64,000 nucleotides of DNA, from assembly GCF_015461805.1 (NCBI RefSeq), contig NZ_JACVZE010000005.1, positions 186,001 through 250,000 of the forward strand. The letters run 5' to 3'. A program made the translations under genes and the position numbers. This document shows, piece by piece, positions 17,173 through 25,285 of this stretch. Position 1 is the stretch's first letter. Each line of letters begins with the position of its first letter. This DNA comes from Pseudomonas pisciculturae. Its GTDB lineage: Bacteria; Pseudomonadota; Gammaproteobacteria; Pseudomonadales; Pseudomonadaceae. A model generated the notes under the pieces. It ran no database searches and was not told the DNA's origin. It saw only the letters and a list, made by a program, of their open reading frames with translations.

Positions 17173-17799
17173 TCAGTGATTGGCGGTTGCCTGGGGCGCA
17201 TCAAAGCGGCTCTTGTACAGATCGTCGCCAAAGCCTTGGGCCAGTTCCTCGAACTTGACCCGCGCGCTGCTGGCGAAGGGCTGGCGAATACTCATCACCT
17301 CGGCCACATCGATTTTTTCGTAGGCCGTGAGCAACTGCTGGGCCACGCCGTACATCTGTTGATTCTTGACTGAACATTGCTGCACTTGCGTGTCACGTTC
17401 GCCCAACTGTGCCTGCAAGCGGGCGCGCTCGGTTTCCTTGCCTTTGGCCAGTACCAGCAGCTCGTCATAGGCCTTCTTGAACTTGCCGATCTGCTCGTTG
17501 CTCGCCGCCACCTGGGCTTGCGCCTGGCTGTGCAGGCTTTGTTGCTGGCCGGCCATTTGCTCGGCCACCCCACGGGTTTTTTCCAGCTCGGCGGTCAGTT
17601 GCTTGATTTGTACCTGGGCCTGTTTGGCCTGGGCTTCAGCGGCGATACGCGCGGCACTGGCCTGGGCCTGTTCACTTTGCAACGCCTGCAACTGCTGGGT
17701 GGTACTGCGCAGTTGAGCACGCAGGCGCTCTTCCATGCCTTCGGCGCTGGCGCCGGTGGCGACAAATAACAGCAGCAGCCCGCAGATTCGCGTGTTCAT
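17173..17799 (-). CDS. Exported coiled-coil protein of unknown function
   Basis: A 208-residue protein with a signal peptide (MNTRICGLLLLFVATGASA) followed by a long alanine/glutamine/glutamate heptad region (residues 25-135) that predicts a continuous coiled coil. A short C-terminal non-repetitive part (YGVAQQLLTAYEKIDVAEVM) follows. AGGAG before the ATG fixes the start. It resembles periplasmic scaffold or TolA/YbgF-like partners of TonB/Tol motors only in general shape. Lying between the porin and YbjN genes in one operon with TonB-ExbBD, it may bridge the motor and the outer membrane; that is inference. Confidence 0.7.
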   Translation of the reverse strand: MNTRICGLLLLFVATGASAEGMEERLRAQLRSTTQQLQALQSEQAQASAARIAAEAQAKQAQVQIKQLTAELEKTRGVAEQMAGQQQSLHSQAQAQVAASNEQIGKFKKAYDELLVLAKGKETERARLQAQLGERDTQVQQCSVKNQQMYGVAQQLLTAYEKIDVAEVMSIRQPFASSARVKFEELAQGFGDDLYKSRFDAPQATANH

Positions 17800-17818
17800 G
17801 TGGCATCTCCTGTGCGCA

Positions 17819-19519
17819 TCAGAAGCGCGTGTTGAGTTCCAGTTGCATCACGTCGACGTCGAACCGCTTCCCATACACTTGCGAGGCGCTCAACCAACGC
17901 GCACTGGCGTAGATGTTCTTTTCGATGCCGTAGTTGGCGCCAATGAAGTAACCCTTGGCGTTGGTGCCGCCCAGGTGGAACGACGAGTCATTGAAGCCGT
18001 CAGGCAACGCGTCCGGCTGGATGTACTTGTAGCCGGCCAGCACGTTCCAGTCGCCGCGCTTGCGTAACTCCAGCGCGCTGCCGAGGGTGAACGAGACCAT
18101 CAGCGCATTGCCGCCACTTTCAAACTGGCCATCGCTGTTGATGTTGGTGACGATCTCGCCTTCGCTACGCCGCAGCATCTCGCCTCTGTCGTAGGCCAGG
18201 TTGTGGATGAAGTTGCCTTGGGTGCGCAGTTTGAAATCGCTGGGCAGTTCGCTGTCCCACACGGCGTTGAGGTCCAATACATTGAACTTGGAGGCCAGGC
18301 CCACAAACTGCGGGTCCGGGGTCGTGCCTGGCGTGGCCGGGTTCGCCGTGTTGTTACGCAGGTGGAATACGGTGTTGCCCTTTTGCATGAAGGCCACTCG
18401 CGTTCCGTCCGTGTCGCAACCAGGGTCGCCTTGCCATGTGCTGCAGGGGCTGGAGCGCTCACCTTCGATGTCCTGGAACTGATAGTAAGCGGCAGCGAGC
18501 TTGAGTTTGTTACTGCGATTGATCTTCCAGTCAGCCCCCACCTGCCCGCCGAACAACCATTTGGTCTCGCTGCTGTCTTTATCAAAGCCATTGCTGCTGG
18601 CGGCGTCGGCGGTGTACTCGACCGGAAATGCACCAAGGGTGCCGAATAGCCCCCAGTCGCTATTGAGTCTGTGATTGAACAGTGCTGCCACGCCATCGAA
18701 GTTCAGGTCGTTGGAATACATCATGTCGGTGGAATAGAACGGGTTGCCAATGCGCCCACCGGTCAAGGTCAGCGCATCGGAGGCTTTCCAACTCAGGTAA
18801 CCCTGATCGAGCCAGATGTCCTTCTTGCCAAAACCACCGCCCAGCGTTTGCGTCGTGGAGACGGGGTTGTTGTCCGAGCCGGTTCCCAGGCGGATGCCGG
18901 CAGTCCACTCTGGCGAGAGCACGGCTTTCATGCCCAGGCGAGCGCGTAGACGGAACAGGTTCTCACGGTCCTCCCGGGTGTTGATCAACGGCGGATACTT
19001 GAAATTGGACCCGTTGTTGACGTCGTAAGGGCCTGAACTGTTCATCTTGGCGTAGTCAGTGATCGTGTTGTCGTTACGACCCGAGAAGTAGCGCGACTCG
19101 TCACGCAAGCGAATGTCGCCATCAAAGGTCACGCGGGACACCCAGTCCGGAAAGGTATTGGGTTGGGCCCAGTTTTCCTGCTTGGCGGTGGCCATGACTT
19201 CGGCCTTGACCTGGTCGCGAATCTGGTCACGCACCGCCTGCGGTACGTACTGCACACGCACATCACCGGGCGCTGCAGCGGGGCCTGCGGCAACCACCGG
19301 CGCAGCATTGGCCTGACGCGCCTGCTGGGCTTCTTTTTCGGCCTGGGCGATCAGCCCGTTGGCGGTGTCCTGGGTTAACACACCTTGCTGCACCAGCAGG
19401 CGGATGAGGTTGACGGTGACGTTTTCCGAGGGCGCAACCGGGGCTGCCGCCGCTTGGCCGACCAAGGTCGCGATGACCATGCCAACCGCCAGGGTCAGTC
19501 GATTCACGGGGGAAATCAT
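17819..19519 (-). CDS. Putative outer-membrane porin of the TonB/Tps cluster
   Basis: About 566 residues from the ATG at 19519 (AGGAG upstream; an ATG at 19549 has no support). It has a signal peptide ending GQAAAA, then an unusual 110-residue alanine/glutamine-rich periplasmic section with helical character (TVNLIRLLVQQGVLTQDTAN), then a beta-barrel rich in aromatic-ended strands and finishing in a Phe (DVMQLELNTRF), as needed for BAM recognition. It matches the putative-porin family next to TonB-ExbBD genes in other pseudomonads. It has no TonB-box or plug that I can see, so it is not an ordinary TonB-dependent receptor. The helical extension could contact peptidoglycan or the coiled-coil protein encoded next. 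Confidence 0.78.
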   Translation of the reverse strand: MISPVNRLTLAVGMVIATLVGQAAAAPVAPSENVTVNLIRLLVQQGVLTQDTANGLIAQAEKEAQQARQANAAPVVAAGPAAAPGDVRVQYVPQAVRDQIRDQVKAEVMATAKQENWAQPNTFPDWVSRVTFDGDIRLRDESRYFSGRNDNTITDYAKMNSSGPYDVNNGSNFKYPPLINTREDRENLFRLRARLGMKAVLSPEWTAGIRLGTGSDNNPVSTTQTLGGGFGKKDIWLDQGYLSWKASDALTLTGGRIGNPFYSTDMMYSNDLNFDGVAALFNHRLNSDWGLFGTLGAFPVEYTADAASSNGFDKDSSETKWLFGGQVGADWKINRSNKLKLAAAYYQFQDIEGERSSPCSTWQGDPGCDTDGTRVAFMQKGNTVFHLRNNTANPATPGTTPDPQFVGLASKFNVLDLNAVWDSELPSDFKLRTQGNFIHNLAYDRGEMLRRSEGEIVTNINSDGQFESGGNALMVSFTLGSALELRKRGDWNVLAGYKYIQPDALPDGFNDSSFHLGGTNAKGYFIGANYGIEKNIYASARWLSASQVYGKRFDVDVMQLELNTRF

Positions 19520-19562
19520 GTGTACGCAACTCCTGTAAAAAAATGCCAAAAATAAGGTTCGA

Positions 19563-20264
19563 TCAATCCGGGCGACGGCCCTTGAGAGACAGGCGTACCG
19601 GCATATTTATGGAGGCCGGCACCCGCTGCGTGGCATGGGGCGCACGCAACGCGGCCAGCACTTGGGCATCGGTCTGGGCATCGCCACTGGACTTGGTCAG
19701 TTCCGCACGCGTGACCTGGCCATCGGCGCTCAACCACAGATCCGCCTGTACGGTGTAAGCCTTCTTGCGCAACTCCGGGTCTTCGCGCAGCAGGCGCTGA
19801 AACACCCCGGCCAGGTATTGCTTGTAAGTGCCGGCACCCAGGCCACCACCGGAACCGGCCATGCCGCTGCCTTTGCCCGCGCCGATGTTGAAACCGTCGT
19901 TGCCGGACTGGGCATCGCCATCGATCTGCATCGGGTTAGCCAAATCGTCAGCGGGTGAAGGCGGCGCTTCTTCCGCCGGTTTTACTTCTTCAGGTTCCGG
20001 CGTAGGCACCGGTTCAGGGACTTTCTCCTCCACCTGAGGCTCAGGCTCCTTGGGCTTTTCCGGAGGCGGTGGCGGCGGTGGCGGCAACGGGATAATCGTC
20101 GGCACCTTCGGCGCTTCACGGCGCACGCCACTCATGTCATTGGCCCACTGCCATAAAAACCAGGCCGCCACCGCGCCCAGCAGCAGGCCTGCGCCCCACT
20201 TGAGCGGGCGCAACGGCGGCTTCTTTTTTACCGGCAACGGCGTGATCGGGATCTGTGCGGTCAT
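19563..20264 (-). CDS. TonB-family energy transducer of the cluster
   Basis: A 233-residue protein: short basic cytoplasmic tail, one membrane helix (WGAGLLLGAVAAWFLWQWA), a proline-rich spacer (PLPPPPPPPPEKPKEPEP, then Glu/Pro repeats), a glycine-rich linker and a C-terminal TonB domain (residues 145-230: YKQYLAGVFQRLLREDPELR, LWLSADGQVTRAELTKSSGD). TonB carries the energy of the proton gradient from ExbB-ExbD to an outer-membrane partner. It is encoded directly after exbD. The proline spacer is short compared with siderophore TonB proteins. The partner is not obvious; candidates are PdtB, the porin, or VreA, whose C-terminus has the same fold. Confidence 0.87.
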   Translation of the reverse strand: MTAQIPITPLPVKKKPPLRPLKWGAGLLLGAVAAWFLWQWANDMSGVRREAPKVPTIIPLPPPPPPPPEKPKEPEPQVEEKVPEPVPTPEPEEVKPAEEAPPSPADDLANPMQIDGDAQSGNDGFNIGAGKGSGMAGSGGGLGAGTYKQYLAGVFQRLLREDPELRKKAYTVQADLWLSADGQVTRAELTKSSGDAQTDAQVLAALRAPHATQRVPASINMPVRLSLKGRRPD

Positions 20265-20267
20265 GAC

Positions 20268-20693
20268 TTAGCCCTGGCTCGGTTTGCCAGTGACCAGCCC
20301 GACCTGGGACAGCTCCAGCCGTCGCAGCAAATCGAGTACCTCGATCACCTTCTGGTACTGCACCAAGGCATCGCCGCGCACGATCACCGGGAAGTCCGGG
20401 TTCAGGGCTTTTTCGATGCGCAGGCGCTCTTCCAACTCGCCAAGGGTCACTGGGTAGGCATCAAGGAATACCTGGCCGCCATCGTTGACAGAGATGGCCT
20501 TGGTCTTGGCTTCCGACAGCGACACCGAGGCGCTGGCCTTGGGCAAATGAATCTGGATGCCCGAGACCTGGGCAGTGGCGGTGAGGATAAACATCACCAG
20601 CACCACCATCAGCACGTCCACCAGGGGCGTGATGTTGATGCTGTCGACGGCGGCATCATCGTCATCGTCGTGGGAGGCATTTACAGAAGCCAT
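20268..20693 (-). CDS. exbD: ExbD/TolR-type proton channel subunit
   Basis: A 141-residue protein: acidic cytoplasmic start, one membrane helix with the proton-carrying Asp (INITPLVDVLMVVLVMFILT) and a periplasmic domain with the ExbD pattern (ISVNDGGQVFLDAYPVT, FPVIVRGDALVQYQKVIEVL). It forms the proton channel with the ExbB-like protein encoded 11 bases upstream and drives the TonB encoded 3 bases downstream. In P. aeruginosa the equivalent is, to my memory, ExbD2 (PA0694). Confidence 0.92.
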   Translation of the reverse strand: MASVNASHDDDDDAAVDSINITPLVDVLMVVLVMFILTATAQVSGIQIHLPKASASVSLSEAKTKAISVNDGGQVFLDAYPVTLGELEERLRIEKALNPDFPVIVRGDALVQYQKVIEVLDLLRRLELSQVGLVTGKPSQG

Positions 20694-20704
20694 GCTGATT
20701 CTCC

Positions 20705-22504
20705 TCAGGCCGGTAAGGCGGCGTGATGCTCGCGACGGTGCGCGGCTTCGCTGGATTGGCTCTCGCCGTGCATCTCCGCCAGGCGGGTGATGAACTCGTC
20801 GACGAACACGCGCATATCGGCGCTGACTTCCTTGTTGCGCGTGATCAGGCGGTTGTAGCCAAACAGCGCCGGGATCGCGACAAACAGGCCCATGGCCGTG
20901 GCCAGCAAGGCCGCCGCCATACCTGGCGCGATGGCGTTGATGTTGACGTCACCGGCCATGGCCGTACCGAGGAACACCACCATGATCCCCAGCACCGTAC
21001 CGAGCAGGCCGATATACGGGCCGCCGGCAATGGCGTTGGACAAGGTCGAGAGCTTGGAACTGAGGGCCTGGTTTTCGCGGGTGCGCACGCCGTCCATGGA
21101 GCAGCGGATGGCTTCGATGGTCGCCGCCGAGACCGACGAGGTGTCGGCGCCTTGGGCGCGACGGGTACGAATTTCTTTGACCGCCACCAGGTACAGGCGC
21201 CACAGCGAAGAATGGGCCAGTCGCTCGCTCAGTTGCGCGTCGTCGGCGTACATTTCCAGGCGTGTGCCGATCTGCGCGAAGTGCTCACGGAACACTTCGT
21301 TGGCACTGCTGACGCGGCTGACCTGGCGGTTTTTGCGCAGCATGATGACCCACGACTGGACCATCATCCCCACCAGCACCAGGATGATCACCCAGGCGTC
21401 CACCGGCACGGCGTTGAGCAAAAAGCCCAGGCTGCCGAAACCGAAACCCGACTGTTCTTCATCCACGCCGTACGCCACCAGCTTGGACTCGGCGCCCTGT
21501 GCCGACGCGTCAGCCAACAGCAACGTGGCCGGGCGTGCCACCTTCGAGAGGCGCAGTTCGTCCATGGCCCCAGCGAACGGCAGATGGGTGCTGCCCGCGT
21601 CGGGCAGATCTGCGCCCAGTGCCAGTTGAGTATTGAATGCCGGCAACGCCACAGCGAGGATCGCGGTTTCGCGGCCATTGACATACAGGCTGATTTTTTC
21701 ACCTTCGGCGGTGAATGCCAGGTGCTGCCATTGACCGGGGTTCAGCGGTTGGCTCGACACGGCACGCTGGCCGTCTACTTCCACAAACGGCGTGCCCTGA
21801 TTCAACCCCAGCAGCAGGCTGTGGGGGCCGTCACGACGGGCCAGTACCACTTGTTCGCCACTGGCCTGGTCCAGGCGCAGCCATGCGCTAAAGGTGAATG
21901 CACCACCGGCGGCATGTTGCAGCGACGGGCTGGCTGGCAGCATCAATGGCTGGCCGCCGAACTGCAACGCGCGGCCGATCACGCCGTCAATGCTCGCGCC
22001 AGTGGCGTTGAGCGCGGTGTTGGCGTAGGCCGTGGCGTCACGTGGTGGCGTGCCATTGGCACCGTCAAAGTGGTAGAGCGCGGTGTAGCTCGGGTCGAAC
22101 GCCAACTGGCCGTTGCTGGTGGCCGGGGCCTTCTGGTTGCCGTAGTACATCCACAGGTCCTGGCGCTGGCCGCCTTCGACCTTGGGCACATCCACCCAAA
22201 TCAACGCCATGCCCATCAGCGGGTCGAAACTCTCGATCTGGTGGTTGAACACGGTCTTGTCGTCGGCACTCACAAAGCGCAGGTCTGCGCCGTCATCCTT
22301 CACCCCATCAAAGGTGAAATTGCCGGTGTGCAGGCGTACCAGCAACGCGGTGCGGCCCAGAGCCTGGTTGATCGCGGCGCCTTGCGCGGTGGTGTCGACA
22401 GTGATCTGCTTGCGGTAGTACCAGTCGTCTTGCCACCAGGCATGGGCAGTGGCCGGGAGCGTGAAGCCCAGGCAGATCAACAGGCTCAAAAATAGGCGTT
22501 GCAT
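20705..22504 (-). CDS. exbB: ExbB/TolQ-type proton channel subunit with DUF2341 and LamG-like ectodomain
   Basis: A 599-residue protein with an unusual order. A signal peptide (residues 1-22) is followed by a DUF2341 domain (25-115: WWQDDWYYRKQITVDT, LIWVDVPKVEGGQRQDLWMYYGN), a concanavalin/LamG-like domain (about 140-320: ALYHFDGANGTPP, FTFSAWLRLDQASGEQ, GQWQHLAFTAEGEKISLYVNG), a first membrane helix (about 365-385) and a typical ExbB domain (430-590: GPYIGLLGTVLGIMVVFLG, then APGMAAALLATAMGLFVAIP). The channel part is normal, but the first half is an extra periplasmic ligand-binding-like region absent from standard ExbB. It is the first gene of the exbB-exbD-tonB set and follows pdtB by 24 bases. 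PA0693 (ExbB2) should be the orthologue. Confidence 0.9.
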   Translation of the reverse strand: MQRLFLSLLICLGFTLPATAHAWWQDDWYYRKQITVDTTAQGAAINQALGRTALLVRLHTGNFTFDGVKDDGADLRFVSADDKTVFNHQIESFDPLMGMALIWVDVPKVEGGQRQDLWMYYGNQKAPATSNGQLAFDPSYTALYHFDGANGTPPRDATAYANTALNATGASIDGVIGRALQFGGQPLMLPASPSLQHAAGGAFTFSAWLRLDQASGEQVVLARRDGPHSLLLGLNQGTPFVEVDGQRAVSSQPLNPGQWQHLAFTAEGEKISLYVNGRETAILAVALPAFNTQLALGADLPDAGSTHLPFAGAMDELRLSKVARPATLLLADASAQGAESKLVAYGVDEEQSGFGFGSLGFLLNAVPVDAWVIILVLVGMMVQSWVIMLRKNRQVSRVSSANEVFREHFAQIGTRLEMYADDAQLSERLAHSSLWRLYLVAVKEIRTRRAQGADTSSVSAATIEAIRCSMDGVRTRENQALSSKLSTLSNAIAGGPYIGLLGTVLGIMVVFLGTAMAGDVNINAIAPGMAAALLATAMGLFVAIPALFGYNRLITRNKEVSADMRVFVDEFITRLAEMHGESQSSEAAHRREHHAALPA

Positions 22505-22528
22505 GGGTGAAATCTCCGGGAGAAAAAG

Positions 22529-24115
22529 TCAGAAAGTCGCCTGCACACTGAAGTGCAGTCGCGAGTCCTGTTTCTGGGTGTTCGGTCCATCGAGCAGCGG
22601 GTAACCCCAATCCAGGCTGCCGGACAACCATTTGCTCAAACTGGCGCGGGTGCCGAGGCCCACACTGGCCAGGCTGTATTCGTCTTCTTGCTCGGGCAGT
22701 GGCTCGTGCAGCCGCAGGCGTGCCCCTTCGGCGAACGCATAAAAACGCCACTCTTTCACGTAGCTGCCCAGGTACTTGGCCACCGACGGCGTGCGCAATT
22801 CCTGGGAGAGCAAATAGCCCTCATCACCGGTGCGTTCCGCCGCCAGATAGCCGCGTACCGAGGTAGCGCCGCCGGCGGAATACTGTTCGTTGGAAACCAG
22901 CGGCCCCGAGGCCAACTGGAAGGCAGCTTTGGAGGCCGACTGCCAATCGTTGGCGAACGTGTAGCTGTAATTGAGGTCGCCCTTGAGCACGGCGAAACTG
23001 GCACTGGCCTTATAGCGCTTGTAGTCGAACTCGTCGGCATCGCTGCCGTAGCCGAAGAACGCACGGGTGCCCACCACCAGGTTCAAACCAAGGCCCAGTT
23101 GCGACTGCTCGGTGTAGCGGTAGCCGTTGTAACCGAAGGTGAACGGCGCGTATTTGAGCGGCACCTGGTCGCTGCTGGAGCCGAATTTCAGCTCTTCATC
23201 GAAATCCTTGAAGTCGATGCCGAACGAGAACGAGTTGGCCCAATTGCCCGCCGCCGGCAGGCTGTAGATCGCCGAAACGCCATAGGAATTACCCTTGCCC
23301 AACACGTTGCTGCCGCCGAGGGTGGCGATATTGCTGTCGGACTGGTAACCGGAGAACTGCAAGGCCCAACGCTCATCCAGCGGCGCGGTGTAGGAGCCGG
23401 ACCAGACCTTGGCGTTATTACTGTCCTGGGGTGCAGTGAAGTAGGTCAGCGAAATGCTGTGGCCCAGTTGCCAGAGGTTGTCGTAGCCGAGGGTGGCGAC
23501 CGAGCGCAGCTTTTCGGTGTCGGCACTGTAGTCGTTGTTCAGCCCGAGGCTGGCGTGCCAGGGGTTTTGGTCTTCCACCTGCAAGTCGACGTCCATGGTG
23601 CCGGGGCGCTGGCCTTCGCGCACGAGGGGCGTGACTTGGCGGCCAGCACCACGATTGAGGCCTGCGAGCTGGGTTTGCACCGTGGCAAAATCCGGCACCG
23701 CGCCTTCCTTGAGCCCCGGCACTTCATCGCGAATTTCCACCGGCGAGTAATGCTTGGCGCCGACGACACGCACGCGGCCGACCTTGGTTTCGCTGACTTG
23801 CAGGTAGACGATACCGTCATCGACCTTTTGCTCCGGCAGCTCGACAAACACCGACTGGTAGCCGCGCGCCTGGTAGATCTTTTGCAGCGCGTCACGGGCG
23901 CCTTCGATATCGCCCAGAGTCTTTTGCGGGCCAAGAAACGGGTACACCGCTTCTTCGATGGCCGCCGCATCCAGCACGGTATTGCCGCGCACGAAGTACT
24001 CGTTGACGTCGACCCGGCGTGCCGCGCCCTCTTGCTCTTCAGCCAGCGCGGGGTGGGCCAAGGCCCCCAGCGTCAGGCAGCACAGCGCCAGCGTTGACTT
24101 GAACAGATGCTCCAC
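22529..24115 (-). CDS. pdtB: Two-partner secretion outer-membrane transporter TpsB (PdtB)
   Basis: About 528 residues from a GTG at 24115, chosen because AGGGGGCG precedes it and the product then begins with a normal signal peptide (HLFKSTLALCCLTLGALA); an ATG at 24148 is the alternative. Two POTRA domains follow (residues 40-185: VNEYFVRGNTVLDAAAIEEA, RDALQKIYQARGYQSVFVEL, VGRVRVVGAKHYSP), then a 16-strand FhaC-type barrel with the L6 motif VRGY (GGATSVRGYLAAERTGDEG) and a final Phe. TpsB proteins recognise the TPS domain of their partner and carry it across the outer membrane. The partner PdtA is encoded upstream, beyond phdA and a repeat region. Confidence 0.92.
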   Translation of the reverse strand: MEHLFKSTLALCCLTLGALAHPALAEEQEGAARRVDVNEYFVRGNTVLDAAAIEEAVYPFLGPQKTLGDIEGARDALQKIYQARGYQSVFVELPEQKVDDGIVYLQVSETKVGRVRVVGAKHYSPVEIRDEVPGLKEGAVPDFATVQTQLAGLNRGAGRQVTPLVREGQRPGTMDVDLQVEDQNPWHASLGLNNDYSADTEKLRSVATLGYDNLWQLGHSISLTYFTAPQDSNNAKVWSGSYTAPLDERWALQFSGYQSDSNIATLGGSNVLGKGNSYGVSAIYSLPAAGNWANSFSFGIDFKDFDEELKFGSSSDQVPLKYAPFTFGYNGYRYTEQSQLGLGLNLVVGTRAFFGYGSDADEFDYKRYKASASFAVLKGDLNYSYTFANDWQSASKAAFQLASGPLVSNEQYSAGGATSVRGYLAAERTGDEGYLLSQELRTPSVAKYLGSYVKEWRFYAFAEGARLRLHEPLPEQEDEYSLASVGLGTRASLSKWLSGSLDWGYPLLDGPNTQKQDSRLHFSVQATF

Positions 24116-24174
24116 ACCGCCCCCTGATTCTCTAAGATTTTGCGCCATCGCCGTGTACACGACGTCTGGCCTGC

Positions 24175-24777
24175 TCAATTTGCGGTGGTCGAAAGATGGC
24201 TGTGCCGGGCCAGCCAGGTATGCAGCAAGGCGAAGTTCAGCGAGAACTCCGGCATGTGCAGCAAGGCGCCACAAAACACTTCACCGATGATGGTCTGGAT
24301 AAGTTGCACCGCACGCGGGTTGTCCAGCAGCGTGGCGAGATCGCGGGTCATTACGTGGATGCCCCAGACCTTCTGGTTCAGGTCCAGGCCGACAAACCAG
24401 CGAAACAGCAGGTTGTAGTTCAGTTGCTCATGCATTTGCTGTTCGCTGGGCACCGAATACAGCAGTTGCAGCAACAGGATGTGCACCAGGGTGTGCGGCG
24501 CGATCAACACGCCGGGCGTTGCGAGCAACCAATCGCGGTGCTGGTCGAGCACCTCATCGATCTGCGGGCGCAGCAACACCAGCGAATGCCCCGCCGGGAT
24601 GAAGCTGGACACTTCTTTGCGGGCGCCCTGCCAGTCTTCCTGGGAGACGATCCACACCCACGGTGCGCCGTAGCGATACACCGACACGGGCTTCTTGCGC
24701 GCGGCTTCGACGATCTTCGACAGGCGCTGATCGAGCTCCTGCATGCCGACTTTCGAGTAACGTTCCATAGTTCCCAT
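24175..24777 (-). CDS. phdA: PhdA-like protein: Phd antitoxin domain fused to an IS5-transposase N-terminal-like domain
   Basis: A 200-residue protein with AGGAG seven bases before the ATG. Residues 4-50 look like a Phd/YefM antitoxin (MERYSKVGMQELDQRLSKIV, PVSVYRYGAPWVWIVSQED). Residues about 100-165 resemble the DUF772 N-terminal domain of IS5-type transposases (LLQLLYSVPSEQQMHEQLNY followed by NLLFRWFVGLDLNQKVW). No transposase catalytic DDE domain is present and no PIN or Doc toxin is next to it, so this is neither a toxin-antitoxin pair nor a mobile element. It occupies the place of P. aeruginosa PA0691, which I remember as PhdA, a prevent-host-death homologue affecting lysis and DNA release in biofilms. 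It is first in the operon with pdtB. Confidence 0.82.
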   Translation of the reverse strand: MGTMERYSKVGMQELDQRLSKIVEAARKKPVSVYRYGAPWVWIVSQEDWQGARKEVSSFIPAGHSLVLLRPQIDEVLDQHRDWLLATPGVLIAPHTLVHILLLQLLYSVPSEQQMHEQLNYNLLFRWFVGLDLNQKVWGIHVMTRDLATLLDNPRAVQLIQTIIGEVFCGALLHMPEFSLNFALLHTWLARHSHLSTTAN

Positions 24778-24873
24778 TGCCCCACTCCTGGCATCCTGCT
24801 GACGGCTTTGGCGACGACTTTTGATCGTATCCAGCGCGTTACATAGGCAAGACGGGCGTGGGTGAGAGCTACC

Positions 24874-24897
24874 GAACTTTTGTCATGAAAGCTTCAT
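24874..24897 (-). promoter_or_regulatory. PHO-box-like promoter element upstream of phdA-pdtB
   Basis: On the plus strand TTGTCAT-GAAA-GCTTCAT (24880-24897) has two heptamers 11 bp apart, the geometry of a PhoB box (consensus CTGTCAT N4 CTGTCAT; 6/7 and 4/7 matches). It lies about 100 bases upstream of phdA and shares an identical 14-nt core, GAACTTTTGTCATG, with the region upstream of pdtA. The site is reversed relative to the gene. PhoB or sigma VreI binding is inferred. Confidence 0.5.
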
Positions 24898-24952
24898 TTT
24901 GGATTGGCTGGGGGGCAATTTCTGGGCTGATCCTGGAGGGCTGTACTGGGTC

Positions 24953-24980
24953 AAAATGTGGGAGCTGGCTTGCCTGCGAT
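24953..24980. repeat. Single REP sequence
   Basis: AATGTGGGAGCTGGCTTGCC and the following CTGCGATG match the left arm of the REPIN at 42.77 kb. There is no partner arm nearby, so this is a REP singlet. Confidence 0.6.
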
Positions 24981-25015
24981 GACTATGTGTTAGGCGCTAG
25001 AGGGGTTTGGGCGGA

Positions 25016-25260
25016 GTACATATCCATTATTTGGGTGAAGGCTGATATGGGTTCCGCCCTTACGGCGGGTCACTTTTGGAAAAGAGCCCGGAATGCCGGC
25101 CCAGCCAAAAGTAACCAAAAGGGCTCTTGCCCCACCACTCGGCACCTCGCCTAGGCTCGGTGTGCCCTCACTCCGGCCAGCGTGGTTAAAGGGGCGCCTG
25201 AGATCAAGATCAAAAGCCAAATCAAGAGCCAGAGCCAGAGCCAGAGCCAGAGCAAAACAC
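25016..25260. repeat. Copy 1 of a 0.25-0.3 kb dispersed Pseudomonas repeat
   Basis: It begins GTACATATCCATTATTTGGG, contains TCACTTTTGG, CAAAAGTAACCAAAAGGGCT and CTCGCCTAGGCTCGG, and runs to GGGGCGCCTGAGATCAAGAT. The same succession appears twice between hxcQ and hxcR (42.44-43.18 kb). It ends in 4.8 tandem copies of the hexamer AGAGCC (25225-25253). I see no credible gene in it. It fills much of the 0.7-kb gap between phdA and the pdtA stop, with a single REP, a REPIN and a terminator making up most of the rest. Confidence 0.75.
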
Positions 25261-25285
25261 TCTCTACCTGATACATGGAGATCAA

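Noticed and set aside
17819..19519. A TonB-dependent receptor
   Set aside because: No plug domain or TonB box is visible and the N-terminal part is helical; it fits the putative-porin family better despite the adjacent tonB.
24175..24777. A toxin-antitoxin pair or insertion sequence at phdA
   Set aside because: There is a Phd-like half and a transposase-like half in one protein, but no toxin gene, no DDE catalytic domain, no terminal inverted repeats and no target duplication.
25225..25253. CRISPR-like short tandem repeat
   Set aside because: The unit is a hexamer without spacers; it is a microsatellite at the end of a dispersed repeat. No CRISPR array or cas gene is seen in the window.
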